DNA from: Kalaharituber pfeilii
Lineage: Eukaryota; Ascomycota; Pezizomycetes; Pezizales; Pezizaceae
Direction of reading: 5' to 3'
NCBI GenBank assembly: GCA_015179045.1
Contig: WHUZ01000187.1
Span: 1 to 41,521, forward strand
DNA length: 41,521 nucleotides
In this document: in pieces, positions 20,850 to 30,996 of the stretch
Numbering within the stretch: the first letter of the stretch is position 1
How the letters are laid out: every line of letters begins with the position of its first letter
Translations under genes and position numbers: made by a program
Notes under the pieces: generated by a model
The model's database searches: none
What the model was told of the DNA's origin: nothing
The model's input: the letters and a program-made list of their open reading frames with translations, nothing else

Positions 20850-22035
20850 ATTAGCAATACACATTTTCAACACATTTAAGGTGCCGAAAATGACACATTT
20901 TCGCATATGTGAAGCAGTTATTTCCAACGAATTCAACATGCCAAAAAGAACCTATTTCCCACATGTGCAAAGAGCCTATGTGTAGCGTAGTTAACATGTG
21001 GAAAATGACCCATTTTCTACATGCGCGATGAGACTATTTAATATATGTAAAATGGTCTATTTTCCACATGTGCCATGAGAGCTTTTGTAATATATTTGCT
21101 GTTACGGATTCACTGCAACTGTAGGGCGGGCGGTCGGTGGATGTGCGCACAGTATACACATATGCGATGGAGGCAATATGTGACAGCCGGTCGCCAGCAT
21201 CGCAGTTATAAAATGTGGTATATGAGCCACGCAGAGGACTAGCGAGTATCACTAGTTAAGTATCTTTTTGGCCTAGCGGACAGTAACTCTCTGCGTTTAC
21301 TATCATCTGTTACATTTAGTATGTGCAAAATAGTTTATTTTATACATGTGCGAGGAGCCCATTTAATGTGTATAAAATGACCTATTTTCTACATATGCGA
21401 CGAGGACATTTTTGACGTATTTACTATAGGCAAGATGGTTTCTTTTCTACATGCGCGGCGAGGGCATTTCCAACGTATTTACTATGTGCAAAACGGTCTG
21501 TTTTCCACATCTATGGCAAGAGCATATCCAATAGTCTGTTTTCCATATGCGCGGTGAGGGCATTTCAAACGTATTTACTATATACAAAATGGACTATTTT
21601 ATACAAGCGCGGCGAGGGCATTTCCAACTATGTACAAAACGGTCTGTTTTCCACATGCACGGTGAGGGCATTTCCAACATATTTACTATGTACAAAACGG
21701 TCTACATTCCACATGCATGGCGAGGGCATTTCCGACGTATTTACTATATGCAAAACTGTCTACTTGCCACAAACGCGGCGAAGGCATTTCTAATATTTTT
21801 ACTATATGCAAAATGCTGTGTTTTTCACATATGCAGCGAGGGTATTTCAGACATACTTACTATGTGCAAAACGGTCTACTTTCCACATGCACGGTAAGGG
21901 CATTTCCAACGTATTTACTATGCACAAAATGGTTTATTTTCCAAAATGGTCTATGATGAGAGTATTTGTGATGTATTTACCATCTTTATTTTCAACATGC
22001 GTGACGAGGGCATTTGCGACGTATTTGCCATGCAT
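20850..22035. repeat. 58-bp satellite (GAGGGCATTTCCAACGTATTTAC)
   Basis: Regular 58-bp period at 21540-21960 (unit starts at 21651, 21709 and 21767), degenerate on both sides. The core words are 'gagggcatttccaacgtatt', 'actatgtacaaaacggtct' and 'ttttccacatgc'. The array is interrupted at 21100-21314 by a small LTR-like element. Related blocks lie at 35340-35400, 36430-37030 and weakly at 11450-11790. Frames stay partly open but shift from unit to unit. Confidence 0.85.
21100..21314. mobile_element. Small solo LTR-like element L1, copy 1 (215 bp)
   Basis: Starts TGTTACGGATTCACTGCA and ends CATCTGTTACA (TG...CA ends). It sits inside the 58-bp satellite and splits a unit, with short flanks tttgc / tttag. 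It matches 24223-24435 along its whole length. No internal region. A solo LTR or TRIM-type LTR is the best reading. Confidence 0.75.
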
Positions 22036-22380
22036 GCTATTTTACCTACCCTTGGCAAACTGGGGCCAGCTTCGTACCTGACATCATACAGGTGCGGTAA
22101 GCCGATTCTTTAGCTAGGTAGAAATCACATTGCGGCCCTTGTATCATGGGTAAGGGTATCAAAAATGCCTTCGTAGCACATGTATGGAATAGACTACTTC
22201 GTATATATTCAATACGTTGAAAATTGGCTTCTCACGAATGTAGAAACATCAGGAAAAAGGAGAGTTTGCACCCTCAGTACCATTAGGGTGAGGGCGCTGG
22301 GGCGCTGGGGCACTGCTATTGCACTGCGAAAGTGTGCTGCTATTGCAGTACTTCCCATACTAGACATGCATCTCATCATG
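22036..22380. other. No gene recognised
   Basis: Contains two copies of 'gggcgctgg' and two 24-bp-type words ('gctattgcactgcgaaagtg', 22310-22350). Otherwise unremarkable. Confidence 0.4.
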
Positions 22381-22421
22381 CCAAGAAACCATGGAGTGAC
22401 TATAGCTCCATAGTTTCTTGG
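22381..22421. repeat. Small hairpin, 16-bp arms
   Basis: ccaagaaaccatggag (22381-22396) and ctccatagtttcttgg (22406-22421) are inverted copies matching at 15 of 16 positions, with a 9-nt loop. It is the same motif as the larger hairpin at 17112-17205, preceded by the same 'catctcatcatg' context. Confidence 0.75.
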
Positions 22422-22429
22422 TATAGGTG

Positions 22430-22860
22430 CTGATTGTAGTGATGGGGCTGAGCCTCAGTAGTTGTAATTGCGTCAGTAGCGACGATTGCTCCATCGTAAG
22501 GTCCAGTTCCAAGCCCTCCGTGAAGATGAATCCGATATACGTTCCCTTCTCCGGATCTCGTTGGCTGCCCGTCTAGTATTTTCAGTATTCGGCGAGGGTC
22601 TTGAAGAAGACTTCTTGTCCCTCCCTTTTCATAGCGTCCCAAGGTATCGTCCAGGGCCTGGTGGGCGTCGGTAGGAGTCCTCCCCTCCGTAGCATGTCTT
22701 ATTAGCTGTTGTCTTCTTATTGGTGGGTGTTTACGTGGTATGGTCGATATGTTGGTAATGGTAGTAGTGAGCTGAAATCTCCTCGAAATCTCACCCCTCG
22801 GGGGAAATTTGTAATGTCAGGTATTTGGAGATAAAAATTAGAGAGAGCTTTCAATCTATG
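22430..22860 (-). pseudogene. N-terminal part of LINE ORF1 and possible 5' region
   Basis: On the minus strand, 22700-22440 encodes pieces such as 'GRTPTDAHQALDDTLGRYEK', 'FFKTLAEY', 'TGSQRDPEKGTYIGFIFTEG' and 'LQLLRLSPITTI'. The last aligns with 'PQPLGLTPITSI' at the start of the ORF1 copy at 5.83 kb, so this fragment extends the family toward the true N-terminus. It has two stops and at least one frameshift. No poly(A) tail sits at its 3' side, so it is a rearranged or partly deleted copy. The limits are approximate. Confidence 0.5.
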
Positions 22861-23017
22861 TGGTTTTCGCTAGGGGGGACGTTGTGGTTATTGAGTCGTG
22901 TCCAAACGCTCGTCCTGAAAAGGCTACTGAAATGGCTACCGATATGGCAGCTACCGAAATGGCGACTGAAATGACTAGGGCTACCCATGCCTGTCAAATT
23001 CATCTCATTCTACCTCA

Positions 23018-23904
23018 TCTCATACGAATGAATCCAACAGGCCAGGCCAGGCCAGGCCAACCGGAGGCCTGGACTGGCCTGGACCATGAAATTCTGGGCC
23101 TGGCCTGGCCTGAACAATCAGGCCAGGCCATGAGGGCTGCCTGGACCGGCCCAGGCGGCCTGAAACAATTAGGCCAATCAGGCCGGTCCAGGCCATTTAG
23201 GCCAGTTCAGGCCATTCAGGCCAGTCCAGGCCGACCAGGCCATTTACGTAAATTCAAGCGATTTTGGAATTTAACCCAGCTGAATTAGATTTTAATACTC
23301 CTGGATATTTCCACTATCAGTAATTGACAGTTGCACATTAGGTATCATCGAAGAATTGAGTCCAGTCTGTTGTATTATCTGGAAGGTCTATCATTTCTAA
23401 AATATTTCTTAGTATATATACTTGAATGCAAAGTGTGATACATATTTGACAAAAGTCGTAGACCGCTGCTGTTTAAAATTCTAGATATACGGGAGATTCT
23501 ACTCATTTAAATACTCAAACAATCTGGTAAATGCTGGCCTCAATTCAGCTGGATAGCTGTGGAGTGATTCCTTTAATTGGCCTGAACCGACCTGAATGGC
23601 CTGAGCCGGCCTGAATGGCCTGAATCGGCCTGAATGGCCTGAACCGGCCTGATTGGCCTGGACCGGCCTGAGTGGCCTAGACCGGCCTGATTGGCCTGGA
23701 CTGGCCTGATTGGCCTGGACTGGCCTAGTTGGCCTGATTCATGTGGATCAGGCCGGTCCAGGCCAGTCCAGGCCGGCCTAGGCCACTAAGAATACCGGCC
23801 TGGACCGGTACAGGCGGTTTCAGTCCAATGTAGATCATGGCCTGTCAGGCCAGGCCAGGCGGCCTGGTCAGCTGGCCTGGCCTATTGGATTCATTGTCTC
23901 ATAC
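23018..23904. mobile_element. GGCC-rich foldback element with 8-bp TSD
   Basis: Direct repeats TCTCATAC at 23018-23025 and 23897-23904 flank an 871-bp element (23026-23896). Its ends are inverted copies, GAATGAATCCAACAGGCC versus CAATGAATCCAATAGGCC. Inside each end is a long array of AGGCCxGGCC and GGCCTGAAT words running inward on opposite strands (23036-23250 and 23580-23890), around an AT-rich centre (23260-23560). There is no transposase. The 8-bp TSD and short TIR fit the hAT superfamily; the long, internally repetitive inverted arms fit foldback elements. The interrupted host sequence is the CTGTCAAATTCAGCTCATTC-type repeat. Confidence 0.8.
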
Positions 23905-24217
23905 CGCCGGGTTGGCGCTGTTATACATGACAAATTCGGCTAATTTCTTTCTTTCTTACTCTTTTCCTTTCGGTTTTCTTTCTTAGCTAATTTTGTCTTA
24001 TCTTATGGACCAGCCATACCTGTCAAGTTCACCAGATCTGATGCCATTGGGCCGTACCTGCTATACATGTCAAATTTAGCTCATTGTGTGTGATCTTGCA
24101 CTGTCAGATTAGGCGGGCCATGTGTCAGATTCATTACATCTCATACTAGCAGAGTGGACCTCTTATGCCTGTTAAATTGACCTCATCTCATATCGGTTGG
24201 TAGTACCTGCTATACTT

Positions 24218-24440
24218 GTCAATGTTGCGGATTCACTGCAGCCATAGGGTGGGCGGTTAGTGGATGCGCACACGCAGTATACGCATATGTGATGTAGGCG
24301 ATATGCGACAGCCGGCGGCGGCGTCATAGTCGCAAGTGCTATATGAGCTATGTAGAGGACTACCGAGTATAGCTGGTCAAGTGTCTTTTTGGCCTGGCGG
24401 ACGGTAACTGTCTGCGTTTACCACCATCCATTACAGTCAA
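24218..24440. mobile_element. Small solo LTR-like element L1, copy 2, with GTCAA TSD
   Basis: TSD GTCAA at 24218-24222 and 24436-24440. The element 24223-24435 (213 bp) starts TGTTGCGGATTCACTGCA and ends CATCCATTACA. A 5-bp TSD with TG...CA ends is the LTR-retrotransposon signature. It aligns end to end with 21100-21314. Confidence 0.85.
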
Positions 24441-24780
24441 GGTCAGCTTAGCTATACGTGTCAAATTCCCCTCAGCTCGGCCTGACCCAACAGTATGAGA
24501 TGAATATCTGCTGCCATTGTACTGCTGGTAAGGTGCGCTACAAATATATATTGCCATTATGCTATGAAAGTGTAGTGCTATTGCGCTGCGAAATTACAGT
24601 GCTATTGCGCAGCTGCCATTATACTGCTGTACAGGTGCACTGCAAAGATGTACAGGAATTGCATGTTATGGGCGTGAGGGGCTAGGCTCCAGCAGGCGTT
24701 AGAATGTACTGGATATTACGGCTACACAGGAGTATATACGGCAGGCTGAAATGGCTACCGAGGTGTATATGCTGTGAGGC

Positions 24781-26671
24781 TTTTTTTTTTTTATTTTTTT
24801 TTATTTCATTACTCGCATACCGCCTATTAGGCTACGGCGAGTTGTTAAGTACAGAATGTGTGATTCACATATGATAGATAAGAAAAGAGCATAAAGGAAA
24901 AATAATGGTCGAATAAAAAATAGCTAACTCACTACCCAGTCCAGCACCTCGGCCAGTGTCATCCCCTTCTTCTCCCCCTCTTCCTTCCCCTTCCCCTTCC
25001 CTTTCTCCACTCCTATTGGCATCTTCAGCCCCGTCTCTCCTCCCAGTAGTCTCTTCTTCCATGCCTCGCACTCTTTCGATATATGTCTATAATTCTCGAG
25101 GGCCTTTCCACACCACCTGCACTCCGGTGAATCCTCCTTCCCTATCTGGTGTCTCCATTGTCTCAATCCTTTGTCTCCCATGATGCCTGTGAGTGTGGCT
25201 ACCCTCCTTCTGGTCCCCAAGTATTCGAGTGGCCTGTACGTCAGCTGTAGTCTCTTTCTCTCCACCCCTCTGCTAGCCTTCACCTCTTATTGGATGCCCG
25301 CTTCTGTCACCGTCTCGTCCTGGTATTGTAGTGCCGTGGCTATTTTGGCCGCCATGTCCGCCTCAGTGTTACCGGCTATATCTCTGTATGGTTTTACCCA
25401 CAGAATCGCTAGGTCTCGATCCCGCCTCGACATCCTTTCATCCCATCTTCTCCGTACCCACTCCTCTGTTCCTCCTGGGGTTAGGTACCCCTGGCTATCC
25501 CCTTCATCCTTGTCACCATAGTCCTGGAGTCCATTACGATTAGTAGCTCCCCCTCTCTGTGCATGGCCTCTCCCACTGCTAACAGTTCGGCATCATTGAC
25601 TGTATATCTTTCCTCTAGGTATATGGATGTGTCTTTTCCGGCTTAATGCACTCTGGCGCCTGTCTTGTCCTCCATTCTGCTCCCATCAGTGTATACACTT
25701 ATCCATCCTTCTTCTTCCTCCACAGCTATCAGTCTCTTCCACTCCTCCTTACAAAGATTGGACCGGTGTATTGGGTGCGTATGTAGAGGTAGGGAGTCTC
25801 TGTGTCCAAGGGCCCCTCTTAGGTATATCGTGTCCGGCTGTGGTCTTCTGACTGGTTCATCACCGAACCTCAGTGTTCGGGCCTCTACCCTCTCTACCTC
25901 CCCATAAACAAACGTCTCGACTGACTACAGGTTTGTTAGTCCTTCTACTACGTCCCGTCTCGTCCCCTACAGGGCCCCCGTTATTTCTCTCGCCATGACG
26001 TATTGCCACCCCTCCAACGATCTGATTTTACCTTCTAGACATGCTCCTTTCGCGTACTCCAGCCATGCCCAGCACCCCCAGGTCGCAATATTCCTTGCAA
26101 TTCCTGTATATAACTGTTTCCGTCTGGCTGGCAGTAACCCTTTCAGTCTGGCTACTATCCTCCATGCCGCTTTTCCTAGGTGTAGTGTTACGGTTTCTAT
26201 GATAATGTAGTAAATATGAGGGTGTAATTTGGGACAACGCTTGGTGCTTGAGCTTTTGACAGGGCAGCTCTAGCTGGCCCTTCTTATAGTCAATCCGGCG
26301 TGCCTTCCTTCTATTATCTCTCTATGCTACGATATCACGATGCTCTATCTATAGGCATCCCTCAGCCACTGCCTTGCCTCATCTAGAGGTCCATCCGGTG
26401 GCTCTACTCCTGAAGGTCCGTTCAGTGGCTCTTCTACTAGAGGTCCGTCCGATGGCTGTCGCTACGCTCTGACCATACCGACGTTTCTTGTGATACACAT
26501 CCATGCCCAACTCGTGTTTCACTGCCAGACTGTAGCTATCGGTTGATCAGACCCAATTGTCACTCGCAGCTTTACAGGCTAGTGCGGGTAGATATCCCCT
26601 TCGCGGGTAGACCCTGACATGTAGCCTCCGGTTGAAATGGTCATTAAACTTCATCTCCCAGTTGATGTTGA
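24781..26671 (-). mobile_element. 5'-truncated LINE (Tad-like) with ORF2 3' half
   Basis: Poly(T) at 24781-24806, then the reverse complement of the tail motif (to about 24843), then a minus-strand ORF2 fragment. The breakpoints can be placed by comparison with the uninterrupted satellite at about 33480-33550: 'ctaccgaggtg.atatgctg..agggc' continues there as 'gaaatagctacggagg', but here the second part resumes at 26672. TSD-like ends are gctgtgaggc and gatgttgaagc, imperfect. Length about 1.89 kb. Confidence 0.82.
24920..26660 (-). pseudogene. LINE ORF2 C-terminal half: RT end, RNase H, CCHC
   Basis: The order on the minus strand is as follows. A segment like the end of a LINE reverse transcriptase is at about 26660-26560 ('WEMKFNDHFNRRL'). 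A linker/thumb region is at 26190-25990 ('LPARRKQLYTGIARNIATWG'). RNase H carries YTDGS at 25679-25693, an AEL (Glu) segment at about 25577-25594, a DSR segment at about 25521-25534, and 'YRDIAGNTEADMAAKIA' at about 25340-25400 in place of the usual H-x-G-I-x-G-N-E-x-A-D. A C-terminal CCHC knuckle follows, CRWCGKALENYRHISKEC (C-x2-C-x8-H-x4-C). The ORF ends at 'LAEVLDWVVS'. Several stops and at least two frameshifts make it inactive. The RNase H plus terminal CCHC layout fits fungal Tad1-type LINEs. Confidence 0.8.
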
Positions 26672-26674
26672 AGC

Positions 26675-27175
26675 GAAATTACTACGAAGGTGTATATACT
26701 AGGAGGCGGAATTAGTCATGGCCATGGAGATGTACATACGACGGGCCAAAGTCGCTACGGCTGTATGTATACTGCGGCCCAGAATGGCCACAGAGGTGTA
26801 TATACTGCAGGCTGGAATAGCCACAGAGGTGTACATGCTGTGGGCTAGAATGGCTATGGAGGTGTATATGCTGCAGACTGAAATAGCTACGGAGGTATAT
26901 ATGCTGTGGGCAGGAATGGCCACAGAGGTGTATATGCTGCCCGCTGGAATGGCAATGGAGGTATAGATGCTATAGGCTAGAATAGTTACAGAGGTACATA
27001 TGCTAAAGGTCGGAATGGCTACAGAGATATATATATGGTAGACTGGAAGGGCAGCTGTTCAGCGTGGAGCATCAGCAGAGGGAGGCAGTTTTTGTTGAAT
27101 TCAGTTATGTATTGGGCCGCTTATCAGGCTACACTTTGGGACCTGTATTCAGCCATTCACTAAACCACACGTTGC
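26675..27175 (+). repeat. 33-bp array and tail, interrupted by the LINE
   Basis: About eleven 33-bp units (26680-27045), then the same non-repeated tail as at 19440-19545 ('cgtggagcatcagcagag', 'attgggccgcttatcaggct'). With 24640-24780 on the other side of the LINE it rebuilds one composite repeat that is uninterrupted at 33370-33870. Confidence 0.8.
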
Positions 27176-27179
27176 ATTA

Positions 27180-27720
27180 CTGTAACAATCCAACCCGGAC
27201 CCCTCGCCCAAGACCCTCCAGCTCCGGTCCTATACTGGCAACCAACATTCGACTCGCCAGTACTCGTACACATGCATTGTGCAGTATCAGCAAAAATAAT
27301 TTTTTCCGCCCGAGTACGCCAGGTGCACTAGGCGCATAGGACGCTCCTGATGTAAACTCATGCCCTCGGCGCAGCTCTTTTAACACATACGTTGTGGGCG
27401 CATGACCTCTATTGCTGGCAGCATGAACGTATCCCCCTTCCCACTCACATTGTGAGCGCACGCTGTCTATTTGCTAGCAGTATGGACGCATGACCATTAA
27501 CACTCACATTGTGAGCACACGCTGTCTATTTGCAAGCAGTACGGGCGTATGGCCATTAACACTAACATTGTGAGCACGAAATCTCTATTTGCCAGCAGTG
27601 TAGGCGTAATCACAGTTAACTTCAACATCTCAGGCGTCAGCACGCCGACCATATGCGTGCTCAACCCTGCTGGAATCAGGTGCTCCACCCACGATGGGTT
27701 GGATATTGTAACCATCACCT
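27180..27720. repeat. 59-bp tandem repeat and GCGCC words
   Basis: Three to four units with a 59-bp period (starts 27442, 27501 and 27560) built on 'cactcacattgtgagc' and 'ctatttgc.agcagt'; 'tcacattgtga' is itself a short palindrome. Preceded by 'acgccaggtgcactaggcg', related to words at 32330-32540. Confidence 0.75.
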
Positions 27721-27914
27721 GTAATAGAACATAGTGCTTGCATACTTATACTTATTGTATTCCACACTTGCTCATATATCCCAATATGCAATCATGCAGC
27801 AATTTATTAATTTATTGAATGACGACTAAAACTATGTACAAATTCCCATGCCCACTACACCCACATCATCATCGAATCAGCCTGAAGCTGCTGCTCACCG
27901 TAGGCTGGCTGTTG

Positions 27915-28975
27915 AAATCACGCCGCCGAGGTCTGCTATACCTGTCAAATTCATCGTATTCTGCAGTATATTGCGCTGCCGAGGTCTGTCATACCTGTCA
28001 AATTCAGCATATTCTGCAGTATATTGCGCCGTTGAGAGGGGCCTGCCATACTTGTCAATAGAACCTATACCACAGAATATGGCACTGTCAAGAGGGGCCT
28101 GCTATAGCTGTTAAATTCAGCTCATTCTGACTGATCACGTGCTAGCGAGAGGGCCCTTCGTCATAGCCTGCCAGGCGGCATGTGCATAATGAAATAGAAA
28201 AAAAAAAAAAAAAACGCGAGGGCCTGCCATACCCATTAGCAGAGCTTATTGTGTAGCATATCGAGTACCGTCAAGAGGGCCTGCCATACCCGTTAGCAGG
28301 GCTCATTGTGTAGCATATCGAGCACTGTTAAGAGGGCCTGCTATACCCATTAGCAGAGCTCATTGTGTAGCATATCGAGCACCGTCAAGAGGGCCTGCCA
28401 TACCCGTTAGCAGAGCTCACTGTGTAGCATATCGAGCACCGTTAAGAGGGCCTGCCATACCCATTAGCAGAGCTCATTGTGTAGCATATCGAGCACCGTC
28501 AAGAGGGCCTGCCATACCCGTTAGCAGAGCTCATTGTGTAGCATATCGAGCACCATCGAGAGGGCCTGTCATACCTATTACATTGAGCTCATAGTGCTAT
28601 ATCGTACGCCGGCGAGAGGGGCTGCCATACCTGTTAATTGCCCCCATTCTGTGGCATGTCGAGCGCCGAGAGATGCTGCCATACCTGTTAACAGAGCTCA
28701 TTCTGTAGTATATCGAGCGCCGTCGAGAGGGCCTGCCATACCTGTTAAGTTGAGCTCATGTTACCATATCACGCGCCGGTGAGAGGGGCTGCCATACCTG
28801 TTAATTGAGCCCATTCTGTGGCATGTCGAGCGCCGAGAGAGGCTGCCATACCTGTTAACAGAGCTCAGTCTGTAGCATATCGAGTGCCATCGAGAGGGCC
28901 TGCTATCCCTGTTAAGTTGAGCTCATGTTGCCATATCGCGTGCCAGCGAGAGAGGCTGCCATACCTGTTAACAGT
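27915..28975 (+). repeat. 57-60-bp satellite S60, forward array
   Basis: The core words are 'gagagggcctgccatacctg', 'ttaacagagctcattctg' and 'tagcatatcgagcgccg'. At 28215-28555 six units are nearly identical with a 57-bp period, indicating recent amplification; the outer units are more diverged. Interrupted at about 28160-28213 by a tail-only LINE insertion. The same satellite lies in inverted orientation at 31065-31990. Confidence 0.88.
28160..28213 (+). mobile_element. Tail-only LINE insertion in S60
   Basis: About 54 bp: 'tcatagcctgccaggcgg', then '..tgcataatgaaat' and poly(A) of about 17 nt with one G. The flanks gcgagagggcc / gcgagggcc are host satellite words and serve as an imperfect TSD. 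Confidence 0.65.
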
Positions 28976-29420
28976 GCAGTAGAGGGGAGTGTATGCGGGT
29001 GTGGATAGAAGCAAATGGATGACCACCTGGTCTTCAGGTGTGAGGAGGTGGAATACCCGGTAGGATGGGAAAAGTGGGAAGATACGGATGAGAAAGAGTG
29101 GAAGGAAAAGGAAGAGGTGGATGTACTCGAGTACTGGGGAGTTTTTCAGGTCGCTGAAATTCTAAAGGAGTAGGGGATGAATTTTCCTTTGTTCGAGCGT
29201 GGCGGCGGAGACACAGCATAGTTATTTTAATTCGTGGGGTGGGGTGTGCTCGAAGAGTGCCCTAGGGGCTTGGTATGAGACTAGGGCGGTTTTTCGCATG
29301 TAGAGAAGGTGGCAGAGGGATACTGTAGTTAGACAAGCCTACCTCCGGCTTTGAGGGTTTAGACCCAGGGGCCCAGCTAGGCGCATGCGGGGCCACGTTT
29401 AAAAAAAAAAAAAAAAAAGG
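28976..29420 (+). mobile_element. LINE family B: ORF2 terminus, 3' UTR, poly(A)
   Basis: About 445 bp. It starts in ORF2 with a zinc-knuckle segment reading CGCG, a stop, then KQMDDHLVFRC (C-x-C-G...H-x4-C), followed by 'EEVEYPVGWEKWEDTDEKEW'. The 3' UTR contains 'tttagacccaggggccc' and the structured end 'gcgcatgcggggcc', then poly(A) of about 18 nt. It matches the copy at 34663-35188. The TSD is short and uncertain (gtgcagt / gtgccgt). It inserted into satellite S60. Confidence 0.75.
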
Positions 29421-29455
29421 TGCCGTCAAGTGGAAAGAGTCATACCTGTCAGATT

Positions 29456-29747
29456 TACCGTATTAACTCACTTAACAGGTAAAATACAAACGTGCGCTTT
29501 GGTGGTCTAGGCAAGCCTCTTAGTACCACTGCGCATGTATTAGGCACGGGCACGCTGAATTACCGTGATGCTAGCCTCAACAGCACAGAGACTGATAGTG
29601 ACGTAACTCCCAAAAAAAAGAAAAAAGAAAAAAAAATACCAATATTGCACCAAAGTGTGTGCTAGTGCGATCAATAGCACCCGAAGTTCTGCCAAGACCA
29701 CACTAGCGCACGTTTGTGTTCTACCTCTTCAGTGAGTTAATACGGTA
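29456..29747. mobile_element. MITE family M2, TA-flanked, ~55-bp inverted repeats
   Basis: 292 bp including TA at each end. Terminal inverted repeats start CCGTATTAACTCACT and remain alignable over about 55 bp with about eight mismatches, including a perfect 13-bp inner block acaaacgtgcgct. The centre has an A-rich 'caaaaaaaagaaaaaag' tract. No coding capacity. TA target and length fit a Tc1/mariner-type MITE. The TIR sequence is unrelated to family M1. Confidence 0.82.
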
Positions 29748-29839
29748 GTTCATTGTGCGCCGTTTCAACTGGCAACCCGGAAACATACTAATTCACAGCC
29801 TAAAGTGGCCGTGGCCCATCGAGTGGCCGTGGCCTGAGC

Positions 29840-30040
29840 GCGCGTATGAGATACCTGAAGATATTAGGCATATCAGGCATATTCGACATATTGAGCGCGC
29901 GTATGAGATACCTGAAGGTATTGAGCATATCAGGCGTGTCAAGCATATTGAGCGCGCGTATGAGATACCTGAAGGTATTGGGCATATCAGGCGTATCAAG
30001 CTATTGAGCACGCGTATGAGATACTGGGTATCCCCAGCAT
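29840..30040 (+). repeat. 57-bp tandem repeat, 3.5 units
   Basis: Units built on 'gagcgcgcgtatgagatacc' and 'tgaaggtattgagcatatca'. The 57-bp period keeps a forward frame open (ERAYEIPEGIEHIRR). Preceded by two copies of 'gtggccgtggcc'. Confidence 0.8.
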
Positions 30041-30119
30041 GTTGAGTACACACATCAGCATGCATGAGATATTCGGCATACTACACAGTTGTCAGCATCC
30101 TGATTTACTTGTTATACTC

Positions 30120-30375
30120 AAGAGTCAATATACTAGTGAGAAGTGCACACTCAACATACTTAATATGTCCAATATGCCCAATGTGCCCAATTTGCCCAAT
30201 CTCTCATAGACGCATGCAATATCTGATATGCGCACTCAATATACTCATATGTTCAATACGCCCAATATCTCATACGTGCGCTCAATATACCTAATAGGGC
30301 TGCCTGATATACCTGATATCTTCAGGGCAGTCAATTTTCTGAATCTGGCAAGATCACAGCATCCCAAAAATGCCC
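30120..30375 (+). repeat. Dispersed repeat family D1, copy 2
   Basis: Iterated 'ctcaacatacttaatatg' and 'caatatgcccaat' words, then 'gaatctggcaagatcacagc', corresponding to 1-160. The outer part carries the reverse complement of the GAGCGCGCGTATGAGATA word of the neighbouring 57-bp array. Confidence 0.55.
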
Positions 30376-30726
30376 TCTTAGGATATTGCTCAATTGAGAC
30401 GAAGCCTACGCCATCGCAAAGGGACTTCTCATTCGGCGGCTCACGGAGCCACTTATCAGACGCTAATTACTGTTTACATAGGTCGGTAGGCAGACCCCAG
30501 TAGTATATGGATTAGTATATTACGGCCACTCGGTGGGCCACGGCCACTTGTCAGGCTAGTCCTTAGGCTGCCATTGGACCACTCATTGCCCATTTATTGA
30601 GTCGGCCACTACAGCCATTTGTAGGTGTTTACATGGGTCGGCTGGCGGACCATATAGTACGATATGGGCTTGATGGGCTGTGGTTTAGTACATTTCCGGG
30701 CTGCCGATTAAAACTGCCAGACCCAC
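30376..30726. other. Intergenic sequence with two direct repeats
   Basis: The phrase 'tgtttacataggtcggtagg' (30471) reappears about 155 bp later as 'tgtttacatgggtcggctgg' (30626). 'cggccact' words are also repeated. No gene seen. Confidence 0.45.
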
Positions 30727-30800
30727 AGTAGTATGAGACCCACCATAGCCTATGAGAGGGCTTGCGAGAAATGAAATGAAAACAAAAAAGTAGTATGAGA
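30727..30800 (+). mobile_element. 50-bp tail-only LINE insertion with perfect 12-bp TSD
   Basis: TSD agtagtatgaga at 30727-30738 and 30789-30800. The insert (30739-30788) is just the tail: 'cccaccatagcctatgag', 'agggcttgcgag', 'aaatgaaatg' and an A-rich end. It is extreme 5' truncation or a very short independent retroposon. Confidence 0.85.
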
Positions 30801-30916
30801 ACTATGGTATGGGCTAGTCTCGTGCCCAGCTGCTATGGCACACATGTGATTTACGTATTATTATTTTTTTCACATTGCGACGCTAGGAGCACGAGACTAG
30901 GTATGGGCATTGATCA

Positions 30917-30996
30917 GTGCATGCCGTTTTTTTTTGTTTTTTTCTATCACGCTACTCCGCTTGCAGCCCTAAGCCATGGCAGGATAGTACACGCCG
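30917..30996 (-). mobile_element. 60-bp tail-only LINE insertion, family B type
   Basis: Near-TSDs gtgcatgccg (30917-30926) and gtacacgccg (30987-30996), 8 of 10 matching. The insert on the minus strand reads 'tatcctgccatggcttaggg', 'ctgcaagcggagtagcgtga' and an A-rich end. This is the tail of the family B copies ('ctgccatagcttatagctgc'). Confidence 0.72.

Noticed and set aside
28215..28975. CRISPR-like appearance of regular 57-60-bp units
   Set aside because: Repeats are contiguous without unique spacers, and the rest of the window is eukaryotic, so this is a satellite, not a CRISPR array.
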